NCBI GenBank assembly: GCA_030592985.1
Contig: JAUVIB010000037.1
Span: 1-14,449, forward strand
Source of the DNA: Calditrichaceae bacterium
GTDB taxonomy: Bacteria > Calditrichota > Calditrichia > Calditrichales > Calditrichaceae
Direction: 5' to 3'
Length of the DNA stretch: 14,449 bases
The notes under the pieces are model-generated. The model was given only the letters and a program-made list of their open reading frames with translations. It made no database searches and was not told the DNA's origin. A program made the translations under genes and the position numbers. This document shows, one piece after another, positions 1-7,434 of the stretch (position 1 is its first letter; the number at the start of each line of letters is the position of its first letter).

Positions 1-864
1 CATCGCCACGAACCGGGCGGCTTCAACGGAGAATGGCTTGGTTACACCTATAATGATATGATTATGCACAACTTGGGAAATGATCTGCGAACCATCGGTG
101 TAACTCATTTGAATATGCCGGTTGAGGTCGATAGAGATAAAATCGGTGAAAACCAGAATGGCAGAGGGTTTTCTGTTCTCGTTGTTCGGGTAACAGATAA
201 TCCGCAACCGGGGACAGATGAAATCAGTCAGGCGGCAAGTGATAGCTGGGTTGGCGGTCTAAAAGGTTATTTAAAAAAAGATGGAACCCGGCAGATGGCC
301 AGAGCCTTTATCGGCAAGTTAGCAGATGGGCATGAAGAGGTCTATATTGTAGATATTCCCCGGGACATAACGAAACCCGGTGAATGGGGGCCCTTAGAGG
401 GAAGCAAAACGACTTTTCCCATGCCGCCCGAAGGAACTGTCCAACGTCGTTTAACCAATACTGAATCAGGTTGTAATGGAGTTGTCCGTTCGGCGCCCGA
501 TGGGAAATGGCTATCTTACATTACAAATGATTCAATAGGGAAAAAACAAGTTTTCATTATCTCCCCCAGCGGTGGTGAGCCAATTCAGCTAACCTCATTT
601 GAACAGGGTGTAATATCATCGCCTTTCTGGCACTATTCAGGTCATTATTGTGTTTTTTCAAACCGCAACGCCCTGTATATTGTTAATTCGGATACCAACA
701 GCCCGGAATTTAAACAAATTTTTAAAATTCCTGTCACCTTTAATGAGAGACAGGGAAATATTGTTTGGTCCGGTGATGGTAAATACATTGCGTTTAATAT
801 GGGCAAACCGGAAGCCAAACAGATTTATGTTATTGCAACTGCTCCAAAATACTGGAAAAAATAA
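1..864 (+). CDS. DUF3748 (YidR-like) beta-propeller protein, C-terminal part
   Basis: The reading frame is open from base 1, so the 5' end lies outside the window; 287 residues are visible before TAA. The internal ATG at 58 is not the start, since the 19 codons before it continue the conserved domain. The order of motifs (YTYND, then RxxGV, VLVVRVTDNPQPGTDEI, a WVGG stretch, a YIVDIP strand, PPEGTVQRRLT and ISPSGGEPIQLT) matches E. coli YidR and the DUF3748 family as I know it. The ISPSGGEP.QLT and SGDGKYIAF stretches are WD40/PD40 (TolB-like) blades, so the fold should be a beta-propeller. The family's biochemical role is unknown to me. In many bacteria such propellers are exported, but the N-terminus that would show a signal peptide is missing. 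The 416-base gap to the next gene suggests a separate transcription unit. Confidence 0.82.
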   Translation, partial: HRHEPGGFNGEWLGYTYNDMIMHNLGNDLRTIGVTHLNMPVEVDRDKIGENQNGRGFSVLVVRVTDNPQPGTDEISQAASDSWVGGLKGYLKKDGTRQMARAFIGKLADGHEEVYIVDIPRDITKPGEWGPLEGSKTTFPMPPEGTVQRRLTNTESGCNGVVRSAPDGKWLSYITNDSIGKKQVFIISPSGGEPIQLTSFEQGVISSPFWHYSGHYCVFSNRNALYIVNSDTNSPEFKQIFKIPVTFNERQGNIVWSGDGKYIAFNMGKPEAKQIYVIATAPKYWKK

Positions 865-1280
865 ACATTTTCTATATCTTGCCAAATATAATATTTCAGT
901 TCTATGTCGTTTTGTAGAGTAACGTAATCAATAAAGAATGAATTTGCCATCCCACAGTGACAGGCTGATTTTTACCATGCCAGAGGCAGGTACATCAGAT
1001 TAACACCGCGTCCGAGCCGGGCATGTTGATAAAAATGTAAAGTAAAACGATAGGTTTTTGTTTGAGATCCGATATTATTTAATCGGATTGAGTTTAATAA
1101 GATCAGTTTCCTCTTATACCAGATACTGCAATTCGACAATTTATTTATTTTCCAAAAAACAATTATTACTAATTTTATTAGAATGTGAAAAGTTTCTTTT
1201 TTAATTGACAATTATATATCACAACCTTAAATTAATAGTTCTATCAAACTAATACATTAAAAATAACCCGGGGGGGGACT
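865..1280. other. intergenic region between DUF3748 gene and porin gene
   Basis: I see no convincing gene in these 416 bases. The stretch from about 940 to 1030 is visibly richer in G and C than its very AT-rich surroundings and may be the remnant of a repeat or gene. A minus-strand open frame crosses it (972-1211) but lacks a ribosome binding site and recognisable motifs. The last 80 bases hold the likely promoter and leader of the porin gene. I found no hairpin with a U-tract behind the DUF3748 stop codon. Confidence 0.5.
1205..1233 (+). promoter_or_regulatory. candidate sigma-70 type promoter of the porin gene
   Basis: A perfect TTGACA box (1205-1210) is followed after 17 bases by TAAATT (1228-1233), which matches four of six positions of TATAAT. 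Transcription would start near 1240, leaving a leader of about 40 bases before the TTG start at 1281. The -35 match and spacing are good, but the -10 is weak and the region is so AT-rich that chance matches are likely. Confidence 0.45.
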
Positions 1281-2492
1281 TTGAAGAGAATATCCTATCT
1301 ATTTTTAATAATTTCATTTTTATCAAGCACTTTATTGTTAGCTCAAGATAAAATAAAAGTAAATGCACAAATCCGGCCGCGTTTACAAGTTGATAATAAA
1401 GATTTTAATAGCAATGCGGGCGCAAATTCCTTTACGGAGTTACGCACAAGACTTGGCATACTTTACTCTCCAAATGAAAATTTATCGGCCTTTATACAGA
1501 TTCAAGACTCCCGCCTGTTTGGAATGGAAGGGAGTACCTTAACAGACTCAAAGAACATTGATCTTCATCAAGGATATTTTACTATTAATAATTTTTTCAA
1601 GCTACCTTTAAGCCTGAAAATCGGTCGTATGGAATTATTATATGGATCGCAAAGACTAATCGGTCCTGTCGGTTGGCATAATGTGGGTCGCAGCTTCGAT
1701 GGTGGGCTATTAACTTTAAATACAACACCCGTTGACATTGATTTTATCGCTGCCCGTACCAATGAATCCGGATTTTCCGGTGATTCTTTGGATATGTTCA
1801 TGTATTCTGCCTATGGAAAATTAAAGGTATTTGAAGATTATAAAATTCAACCTTTTATTATTATGGAAAATGAAGCCAAAGTCGATTTCGGCCGTTATAC
1901 GATGGGGTTCTATATGGCTGATAATAATAGCGGCGCTGGTTTCCACCATGAAATCGATGCTGCCTATCAATTCGGAACACAAAATGCTACACAGGATATT
2001 TCCGCCTTTATGCTTACCTATGACTTGAAATATACATTTATTTCAAAAACCAAACCTACGGTTAGCGGTGGATTTGATTACCTTAGTGGAGATGACGGCA
2101 AGGATACTGATAAATATAAGGTATTTAATACGCTTTATGCCACGAATCATAAATTTTACGGTTATATGGATTATTTTTTAAATATTCCCAGGCATACATA
2201 TAATCTAGGTTTAATGGATATTCACGTAAAAGCGACGATTGTACCTGTGAAAAAATTAAAATTAGCTTTAGCTTACCACCTGTTTAACGCTAATGCAGAT
2301 TATACCCTTAATAATGGAAATACATCAAAAAGTTTTGGCTCAGAGATTGATTTTACAGCCTTTTACGGCTATAGTGACTTGGTTAAATTTGTTGGTGGCT
2401 TTTCGTTCTTCTCTCCTGGAGATATTTTTAAAGAGAAAAAAGGAGAAGATTCTTCAACATGGTTGTATTTAATGGCGATTGTCAATTTGTGA
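1281..2492 (+). CDS. outer-membrane porin, alginate-export family type
   Basis: Predicted protein of 403 residues. Residues 1-21 form a signal peptide (KR, then a hydrophobic run ending LLLAQ). Only the TTG at 1281 gives this signal peptide; the next in-frame ATG lies well inside the mature part. The body is alternating amphipathic strands as in a beta-barrel. The stretch around residues 55-141 (RTRLGI, QIQDSRLFG, GRMELLYGSQRLIG, then W132 and a R.FDGG motif) is the signature I associate with the alginate-export (AlgE-like) porin domain, a family that also contains general anion or substrate channels. Alginate as the actual substrate is not implied. The gene precedes the octaheme cytochrome by 124 bases in the same direction, so it might admit the substrate of that enzyme, but this is inference. 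A run of eight G (1270-1277) lies immediately before the start. Confidence 0.75.
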   Translation: MKRISYLFLIISFLSSTLLLAQDKIKVNAQIRPRLQVDNKDFNSNAGANSFTELRTRLGILYSPNENLSAFIQIQDSRLFGMEGSTLTDSKNIDLHQGYFTINNFFKLPLSLKIGRMELLYGSQRLIGPVGWHNVGRSFDGGLLTLNTTPVDIDFIAARTNESGFSGDSLDMFMYSAYGKLKVFEDYKIQPFIIMENEAKVDFGRYTMGFYMADNNSGAGFHHEIDAAYQFGTQNATQDISAFMLTYDLKYTFISKTKPTVSGGFDYLSGDDGKDTDKYKVFNTLYATNHKFYGYMDYFLNIPRHTYNLGLMDIHVKATIVPVKKLKLALAYHLFNANADYTLNNGNTSKSFGSEIDFTAFYGYSDLVKFVGGFSFFSPGDIFKEKKGEDSSTWLYLMAIVNL

Positions 2493-2557
2493 TATTTATT
2501 AAATAGTTTGTTCTTTTCAAATTTATCACATTTAACATCAATTTTTATTATATATAA

Positions 2558-2586
2558 TTTTCAAAATTTGATTCAATCAATAATAT
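2558..2586 (+). promoter_or_regulatory. candidate promoter with embedded palindromic operator before the octaheme cytochrome gene
   Basis: The palindrome TTGATTCAATCAA (2568-2580) has two perfect six-base arms around one central base. Its half-sites TTGAT and ATCAA equal those of an FNR box, but the gap between them is three bases rather than the usual four. It lies in the 17-base spacer between a weak -35 like TTTTCA (2558-2563) and a -10 like TAATAT (2581-2586). A site in that position would suit a repressor or a spacer-binding regulator better than a classical activator. The AT-rich setting makes the promoter boxes uncertain; the palindrome itself is plainly there. Confidence 0.4.
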
Positions 2587-2616
2587 CATTTGTAAATAAA
2601 AAAGAGGATTACGGTC

Positions 2617-3954
2617 ATGAGAAAAAATAGTTTACTCTTGTTTGTAATGATGCTACTTGGAATGTCTATCGGTATTTCCGCTAATAATTATGATGCGAAG
2701 GCGGCTGGAAAATGTATGACTTGCCACAAAGAAAAAACTTTGGGGATTTATAAACAATGGAACAAGTCCGAACATGCCAAACACAATGTTACTTGCCTAA
2801 GCTGTCATACAGCCGAAAGTGGCGATAAAGATGCTTTTATGCATGAAGGCTCTTTAATTGCAACATTAGTAACGCCAAAAGATTGCGGCGCCTGCCATAC
2901 AAAAGAAGCTGAAGAAGTTGGGAAATCATACCATGCAACAGCCGGTAAAATTTTGCAATCAAAAGATGCTTATCTCGCTTATGTGGGCGGCGGAACACCG
3001 GTTGTAGCAACAGGTTGTGAAAGTTGCCATGGAAGCAAAATTATCATTGATAAAAAAGCGCCAAACAAACTTTCTAACAAAACATGGCCAAATAGCGGCA
3101 TTGGCCGGATTAATCCCGATGGTTCTCTTGGTTCATGTACAGCATGTCACACGCGTCATGCGTTTACTAAAGCGCAGGCAAGAAAACCGGAAGCTTGTTC
3201 AAAATGCCATTTAGGGCCTGACCATCCACAAAAAGAGATTTATGAAGAGAGTAAACACGGAAATACCTATTATACTCATCTTGATGAAATGAATATTAAG
3301 TCTGATTCCTGGGTTGTTGGTGTTGATTATTACGAAGCTCCTACTTGTGCAACGTGTCATATGTCGGCTACACAAAAACAAAAACTGTCGCACGATGTTG
3401 GCAATAGGATATCATGGACACTTCGTCCGCCTATATCAAAACACAAAGATAATCATCAAAAGAAACGCAATAATATGCAGGATGTTTGTCAGGCATGTCA
3501 TACGGAGCGTTTTATAGAAGGACATTATGTGCAATTTGATGCAACTGTTCATTTGTATGATGAAAAATTTGCAAAACCGGCAACAGCAATTATGAATATT
3601 ATAAATAAGAACAAGCTAAAGCATAATAATGCAAACTTTGCAAACGATATTGATTGGATATATTGGGAGTTATGGCATCATGAAGGACGTAGAACACGCC
3701 ATGGCGCCGCAATGATGGGCCCGGATTATACCTGGTGGCATGGAATGTATGATGTTATTCATACTTTCTATTTTGAATTTATTCCGGCAGCGAAAGAATT
3801 TAACAATAAAGAAGTTAATGATTATTTAGACAAACTAATGAATGACGAGCCAATGCATCAATGGTTTCTGACTAAAACAACGGCAGAATTAAAAGAGTCC
3901 ATTAAAAATGGTGAAATGGCAAAAATTTATTCAAATTTATTTAAAGAAAAATAA
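2617..3954 (+). CDS. octaheme c-type cytochrome, hydroxylamine oxidoreductase (HAO) family
   Basis: A 445-residue periplasmic protein with a signal peptide (about 1-22, cleavage near SIGISA/NN). It carries eight CxxCH haem motifs at residues 33, 60, 90, 134, 174, 194, 244 and 291. The C-terminal 150 residues are haem-free and helical, with MMGPDYTWWHGMYDV around 366-380. Eight haems, the LGPDHPQKEIYEESKHG stretch after haem 6 (D202-H203 probably equal the catalytic Asp-His pair of HAO), and CHMS followed by HDVGNRISW are HAO-family marks. HAO enzymes oxidise hydroxylamine or hydrazine; relatives in ammonifiers reduce nitrite or hydroxylamine. The next gene encodes a quinol-linked cytochrome, which favours the reductive direction. 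I cannot decide by eye whether the catalytic Tyr that cross-links to haem 4 in nitrifier HAO is present. The ATG is preceded by AAAGAGG nine bases upstream. Confidence 0.85.
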   Translation: MRKNSLLLFVMMLLGMSIGISANNYDAKAAGKCMTCHKEKTLGIYKQWNKSEHAKHNVTCLSCHTAESGDKDAFMHEGSLIATLVTPKDCGACHTKEAEEVGKSYHATAGKILQSKDAYLAYVGGGTPVVATGCESCHGSKIIIDKKAPNKLSNKTWPNSGIGRINPDGSLGSCTACHTRHAFTKAQARKPEACSKCHLGPDHPQKEIYEESKHGNTYYTHLDEMNIKSDSWVVGVDYYEAPTCATCHMSATQKQKLSHDVGNRISWTLRPPISKHKDNHQKKRNNMQDVCQACHTERFIEGHYVQFDATVHLYDEKFAKPATAIMNIINKNKLKHNNANFANDIDWIYWELWHHEGRRTRHGAAMMGPDYTWWHGMYDVIHTFYFEFIPAAKEFNNKEVNDYLDKLMNDEPMHQWFLTKTTAELKESIKNGEMAKIYSNLFKEK

Positions 3955-3964
3955 TGGATAAGCG

Positions 3965-5458
3965 ATGAAGGAAAAATATTTAAATTTCATTCGCGGCGTT
4001 TCAATAAATAAAACAGGTAAAACCGGAGTGGTGCTTGCTACATCATCCTTTGTTGCCATGCTATTCCTTGAATTGCTTAGAGTAATGGGTGTTTTAACAA
4101 ATGCTTACATCGGTCTTATCACCTATCTGCTACTTCCAACTTTATTTGTCATTGGTCTGATATTTATTCCTATCGGTTGGATTAAATATAAAAAATTTAC
4201 TGGTAAAACAACCAGGGAATTACTTGAGAGACAATTTACAGATGATGAATTGCAAAAAAGTAACATGGGTTCAAAGTTAATCAGAACGGTATTAATATTT
4301 ACACTACTCAATGTACTGTTTTTAGCTATTGCAAGTATGCGGATGCTTAATTTTATGGATAAACCTGTATTCTGTGGAACAGCATGCCACTCCGTTATGG
4401 GACCTGAATGGGCCACCTATCAAGTATCGCCGCACTCCCGTGTAGCATGTGTTGAATGTCATGTGGGCGAAGGTGTTGGAGCTTTGATTGATTCTAAATT
4501 GAATGGTACATGGCAAATGATATCTGTTACTTTAGATTTATTTGAAAGACCAATTCCCACACCGGTACACCAGCTGCGGCCGGCCAGAGAAACTTGCGAA
4601 AAATGCCATTGGCCTGAAAAATTTTATGGCTCCAGGCTTAAATCAATTGTACACTATGATAAGGATGAAAATTCGACTCCGAGATTCACTACACTTGTTC
4701 TAAAAATAGATTCCGGTGAAGATGTTGGTAAATCAGGCATTCATTGGCATATTGATCAGGCAAATTCTGTTCGCTACTCTTCCATAGATGATAAACGACA
4801 AGAAATGTTATGGGTTGAAGTTAAACAAGAGGATGGAACATTTAAAAAATTCACTAATAGAAAATTAGTTGACAATGAAGCTGAAGATGACAATACACGA
4901 ATTATGGACTGTGTTGATTGCCACAATCGCGTAACCCATATTTATGAAGATCCTCATGATGCTGTTGACCAAAGAATAAGGAAAGGATTATTGGATCGCT
5001 CACTCCCTTATATTAAACGGGAAGCATTTGGGGCGCTAATTTCTTCTTTTACAACTACCGATAAAGCCAAAGAAATAATTCATAATAGAATTAATGGTTT
5101 CTATCGTGAAAAATATCCTGACTTACTAGGCGTAAAGAGTGAAAGCCTAGATAAGGCCATCTCAACTTTGCAAGATGTATATGCTACTAATGTACACTAC
5201 AATATGAATGTTGATTGGGGCGCATATCCAAGTTATCTTGGCCACAAAGCTGAAAGCGGCTGTTTCAGATGCCATAATAATAATCTAATTGATGAAAACA
5301 ATATACCGATCAAGTCTGATTGTACACTGTGTCATTCAATTCTTGCCAATGGTTCAGCGGAGCCGTTTTCATATTTAAAACAGGCAACAAATGCAGCGCG
5401 AGATTCTGTTATGCATGAATATTTACGAGCTGAATTCTTAGAATTCTTTGCTGAGTAG
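3965..5458 (+). CDS. membrane-anchored hexaheme NapC/NirT-type cytochrome c
   Basis: A 497-residue protein. Three hydrophobic segments (about 20-42, 46-72 and 104-126) anchor it in the inner membrane, and the rest faces the periplasm. Haem sites are CGTACH (137-142, with three residues between the cysteines instead of two) and CxxCH at 162, 211, 316, 433 and 453, giving six in total. The block from FCGTACHSVMGPEW through SPHSRVACVECHVGEGVG and the RPIPTP and LRPARETCEKCHWPEKF motifs is typical of NapC/NirT quinol dehydrogenases. The family's usual form has four haems in under 250 residues, so this is an extended version with extra C-terminal haems. It starts 10 bases after the octaheme gene, so the two are surely cotranscribed. 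It is the likely electron donor that takes electrons from (mena)quinol and passes them to the octaheme enzyme. The start lacks a clear ribosome binding site and may depend on translational coupling. Confidence 0.85.
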   Translation: MKEKYLNFIRGVSINKTGKTGVVLATSSFVAMLFLELLRVMGVLTNAYIGLITYLLLPTLFVIGLIFIPIGWIKYKKFTGKTTRELLERQFTDDELQKSNMGSKLIRTVLIFTLLNVLFLAIASMRMLNFMDKPVFCGTACHSVMGPEWATYQVSPHSRVACVECHVGEGVGALIDSKLNGTWQMISVTLDLFERPIPTPVHQLRPARETCEKCHWPEKFYGSRLKSIVHYDKDENSTPRFTTLVLKIDSGEDVGKSGIHWHIDQANSVRYSSIDDKRQEMLWVEVKQEDGTFKKFTNRKLVDNEAEDDNTRIMDCVDCHNRVTHIYEDPHDAVDQRIRKGLLDRSLPYIKREAFGALISSFTTTDKAKEIIHNRINGFYREKYPDLLGVKSESLDKAISTLQDVYATNVHYNMNVDWGAYPSYLGHKAESGCFRCHNNNLIDENNIPIKSDCTLCHSILANGSAEPFSYLKQATNAARDSVMHEYLRAEFLEFFAE

Positions 5459-5510
5459 ATACTAAGTTTTATCAAAGACTGTACTCTGAAAAGAAGCTAA
5501 AGATCACTAA
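5459..5510 (+). repeat. degenerate nine-base repeat array, single arm
   Basis: Directly after the hexaheme cytochrome stop codon there is a run of loosely spaced units such as ATACTAAG, ATCAAAG, AAGCTAAAG and ATCACTAAA. They resemble the CACAAAG/CACTAAG nonamers of the right-hand end of the window. The 12-mer AAAGATCACTAA (5499-5510) occurs exactly, on the other strand, at 13510-13521 in the better-preserved element. No matching inverted arm was found here. Confidence 0.35.
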
Positions 5511-5779
5511 AAAACAACCACGGTTGTCATTACTGTGAAAACCGGAATCTTAATGTTGAAAATTATCTACAAATTGCGATAATTAGAAAAACCAAAATTC
5601 GGATTCTCCCATGGGAATGCCTATGCCTGCACGACTTTGTAGGGGTACAGCTTAAAATATGCTAATGATAGTGCATAAAATATATCAAACCAATAATTAT
5701 CAACAACCATGGTCATTACTGCATTCTAAGAGCCTATACTTTACACATAGATGATAAAAATCACGATTACAAAATAGGA
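5459..5779. other. intergenic region between convergent cytochrome and transglutaminase genes
   Basis: No gene is visible in these 321 bases. The first 60 bases contain a degenerate series of units ending in CTAAG, CAAAG or CTAAAG, described separately. Short palindromes follow: CAACC-ac-GGTTG (5515-5526), TCCCATGGGA (5607-5616) and ACCATGGT (5706-5713). The first and third belong to a near direct repeat (5515-5535 and 5704-5721) that ends in TCATTACTG both times. A more G/C-rich patch lies at about 5600-5650. No T-rich terminator stands behind either gene. Confidence 0.5.
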
Positions 5780-7078
5780 TCAGAAGCTCTGGAATTTAAG
5801 AAGGGCTTGAAATTCTTCATTTCCCGGAAATTGGGAGTATACCGTTATTTCAATGTGTTCATTTTGAATTAATCCCGTAAAAATATCACCGCTTTCTTTC
5901 TTAAAGAATATCCATTTATCATCCATTACAACAGCCGTTTTGCTAGCGCCTGGCACGTAAATTTTTATTTGTTTTTTGTTTCCTTTTTTGAAAACTCCAT
6001 TCAGCGGCTTAAAAAGATAACAATTGTGCTGATGAAAAGTGTTATAGGTTATAGGAAATGATTCCCTATTTTTTTTTACATGCAGGGCGTCAATCCGATA
6101 TTTACTCACCTGCTTATAAACTCCACTATCTGCTCTCTCTTTAGCAAAAATATTCAATATAAAAATATCTTCACGAGGGAAAATTAGCGATATCTCAGTT
6201 AAACTATCCTTTTTCTGCACAAAGGTATATCCATCATCCATTGTATTTTTAGATTCTACCAAATTTACGGCAAGTATAACTTTTTCCGGGGTTTTAATAC
6301 GTATCGTCAAAGAATCTTTCGCAATGATAACGGACTGTTTATGGCTACTCACCTGCAAACCATATTCAAACCAGGCAGAGGATAAATCCATTTGCTTCAA
6401 AAATTCATCTTGTGACTTCGGAATGAGCAAAAGCTGCCAGGAATGATTGTCAGGCAAGTGAGTATAAATAAATACATTGGGATCGGTTAAGAAATAGTAA
6501 TCCGAGAAACGCTTAACAAAATTTTTATTTTCATCAATATATCCGGCGCCCCAGGTGACGTCAATTAAATGCCATTGACCATCAAAAAACACCGCATTCC
6601 AGGCATGGTTACCTTCCGATGGAATTCGTAAGGGATTGTACCCATACCCTTTTGAAAAGCCGGAGATTTTAATACATTCAATTTTTGCAACGTCACAAAT
6701 TTTTTTAAAAAGATTGGCATAACCGTCACAAACGGACAATCTGTTTTTCAATATTTCTTCGGCAGATTGATCCGGAATCCTGCCGTTAAAATAACGTTTT
6801 GTGTCATAAGAAATATTATCTGTAATCCAAATATAAAAAGCTCGTATTTTCTCTTCATCTATTTCAGCTCCATCTATTAAATAGAGGGCCAGCATTTCAA
6901 TTGATTCTTCAAATTCCGCCGGTGTAAAACGTGCATAAAGATCGATATTGTAATATTTACTTTCGGCTGCCTGCATTTGAGGAATATTTAATAGTAAAAC
7001 ATACAGGAATAATGCTACTTTGCAGAACAACCATTTCGTACTGACTGTTATAGCACATTGTTTTTTTGCACGTCGCAT
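5780..7078 (-). CDS. secreted transglutaminase-like (KY-type) domain protein
   Basis: Protein of 432 residues from the ATG at 7078. That start gives a good signal peptide (MRRAKKQ, then WLFCKVALFLYVLLLNIP and an AA cleavage region near residue 38). The frame stays open to an ATG at 7162, which would add 28 residues; no candidate start has a clear ribosome binding site, so the N-terminus is uncertain. The domain at about residues 45-185 shows the transglutaminase/KY fold: WITDNISYD, then SVCDGYANLFK (catalytic C117), GNHAWNAVFFDGQWHLIDVTW (H158 and D173). Spacing and order of Cys-His-Asp fit an active thiol enzyme that may act as a peptidase or cross-linking enzyme. The C-terminal 240 residues look like beta-rich, possibly Ig-like modules with no motif I recognise. 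The substrate is unknown. It stands alone between a convergent neighbour and a 356-base upstream gap. Confidence 0.78.
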   Translation of the reverse strand: MRRAKKQCAITVSTKWLFCKVALFLYVLLLNIPQMQAAESKYYNIDLYARFTPAEFEESIEMLALYLIDGAEIDEEKIRAFYIWITDNISYDTKRYFNGRIPDQSAEEILKNRLSVCDGYANLFKKICDVAKIECIKISGFSKGYGYNPLRIPSEGNHAWNAVFFDGQWHLIDVTWGAGYIDENKNFVKRFSDYYFLTDPNVFIYTHLPDNHSWQLLLIPKSQDEFLKQMDLSSAWFEYGLQVSSHKQSVIIAKDSLTIRIKTPEKVILAVNLVESKNTMDDGYTFVQKKDSLTEISLIFPREDIFILNIFAKERADSGVYKQVSKYRIDALHVKKNRESFPITYNTFHQHNCYLFKPLNGVFKKGNKKQIKIYVPGASKTAVVMDDKWIFFKKESGDIFTGLIQNEHIEITVYSQFPGNEEFQALLKFQSF

Positions 7079-7434
7079 ATAGAGTAGTCGGATAATTTGA
7101 AAGATTATAAAATTTTTAGATAAAATTAGCATGTACGTAAAATTATTAAATTCAGAAAACATTAACCCATTTTTGTGTATCTAAGTCCGGATCAGAACAA
7201 AATTAGCCCGTTTTAAAAGATACTAAAAATCAAGCAAATAATCAAAAACGGAAAATAATTATAATAAACCATTTTGCACTAAAGCTTGCTTAAGAGGATG
7301 AGCGACTTTACCACCGATAATAGCAACACGTTCCAAAATCTTTGGGACGGCAAAAGAATGCCTTCAACAGAAGATGTCCCTTTGGCGTAAGCACCGACAA
7401 TTCACTTTTCATATTTAAACCAAATTATTCTCTC
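7079..7434. other. intergenic region upstream of the transglutaminase-like gene, with a G/C-richer patch
   Basis: The half nearest the gene (7079-7260) is very AT-rich. It holds a weak minus-strand promoter candidate: TTGATT (7240-7245), 17 bases, TATCTT (7217-7222). The half from about 7270 to 7410 is clearly richer in G and C and stays open over long stretches in more than one frame. It includes a 30-codon plus-strand frame (7298-7390) whose AAGAGG lies directly against the ATG, too close to serve as a ribosome binding site. I recognise no protein family in it. A degraded gene or a dispersed repeat is the likeliest explanation. Confidence 0.4.

Noticed and set aside
972..1211. 79-codon minus-strand open frame
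   Set aside because: No ribosome binding site, no signal or domain motif, AT-driven composition, and it overlaps the likely promoter of the porin gene.
1281..3954. Porin and octaheme cytochrome as an extracellular porin-cytochrome conduit
   Set aside because: The octaheme protein has HAO catalytic motifs and no lipobox, and the porin resembles small-molecule channels rather than the large barrels that wrap cytochromes.
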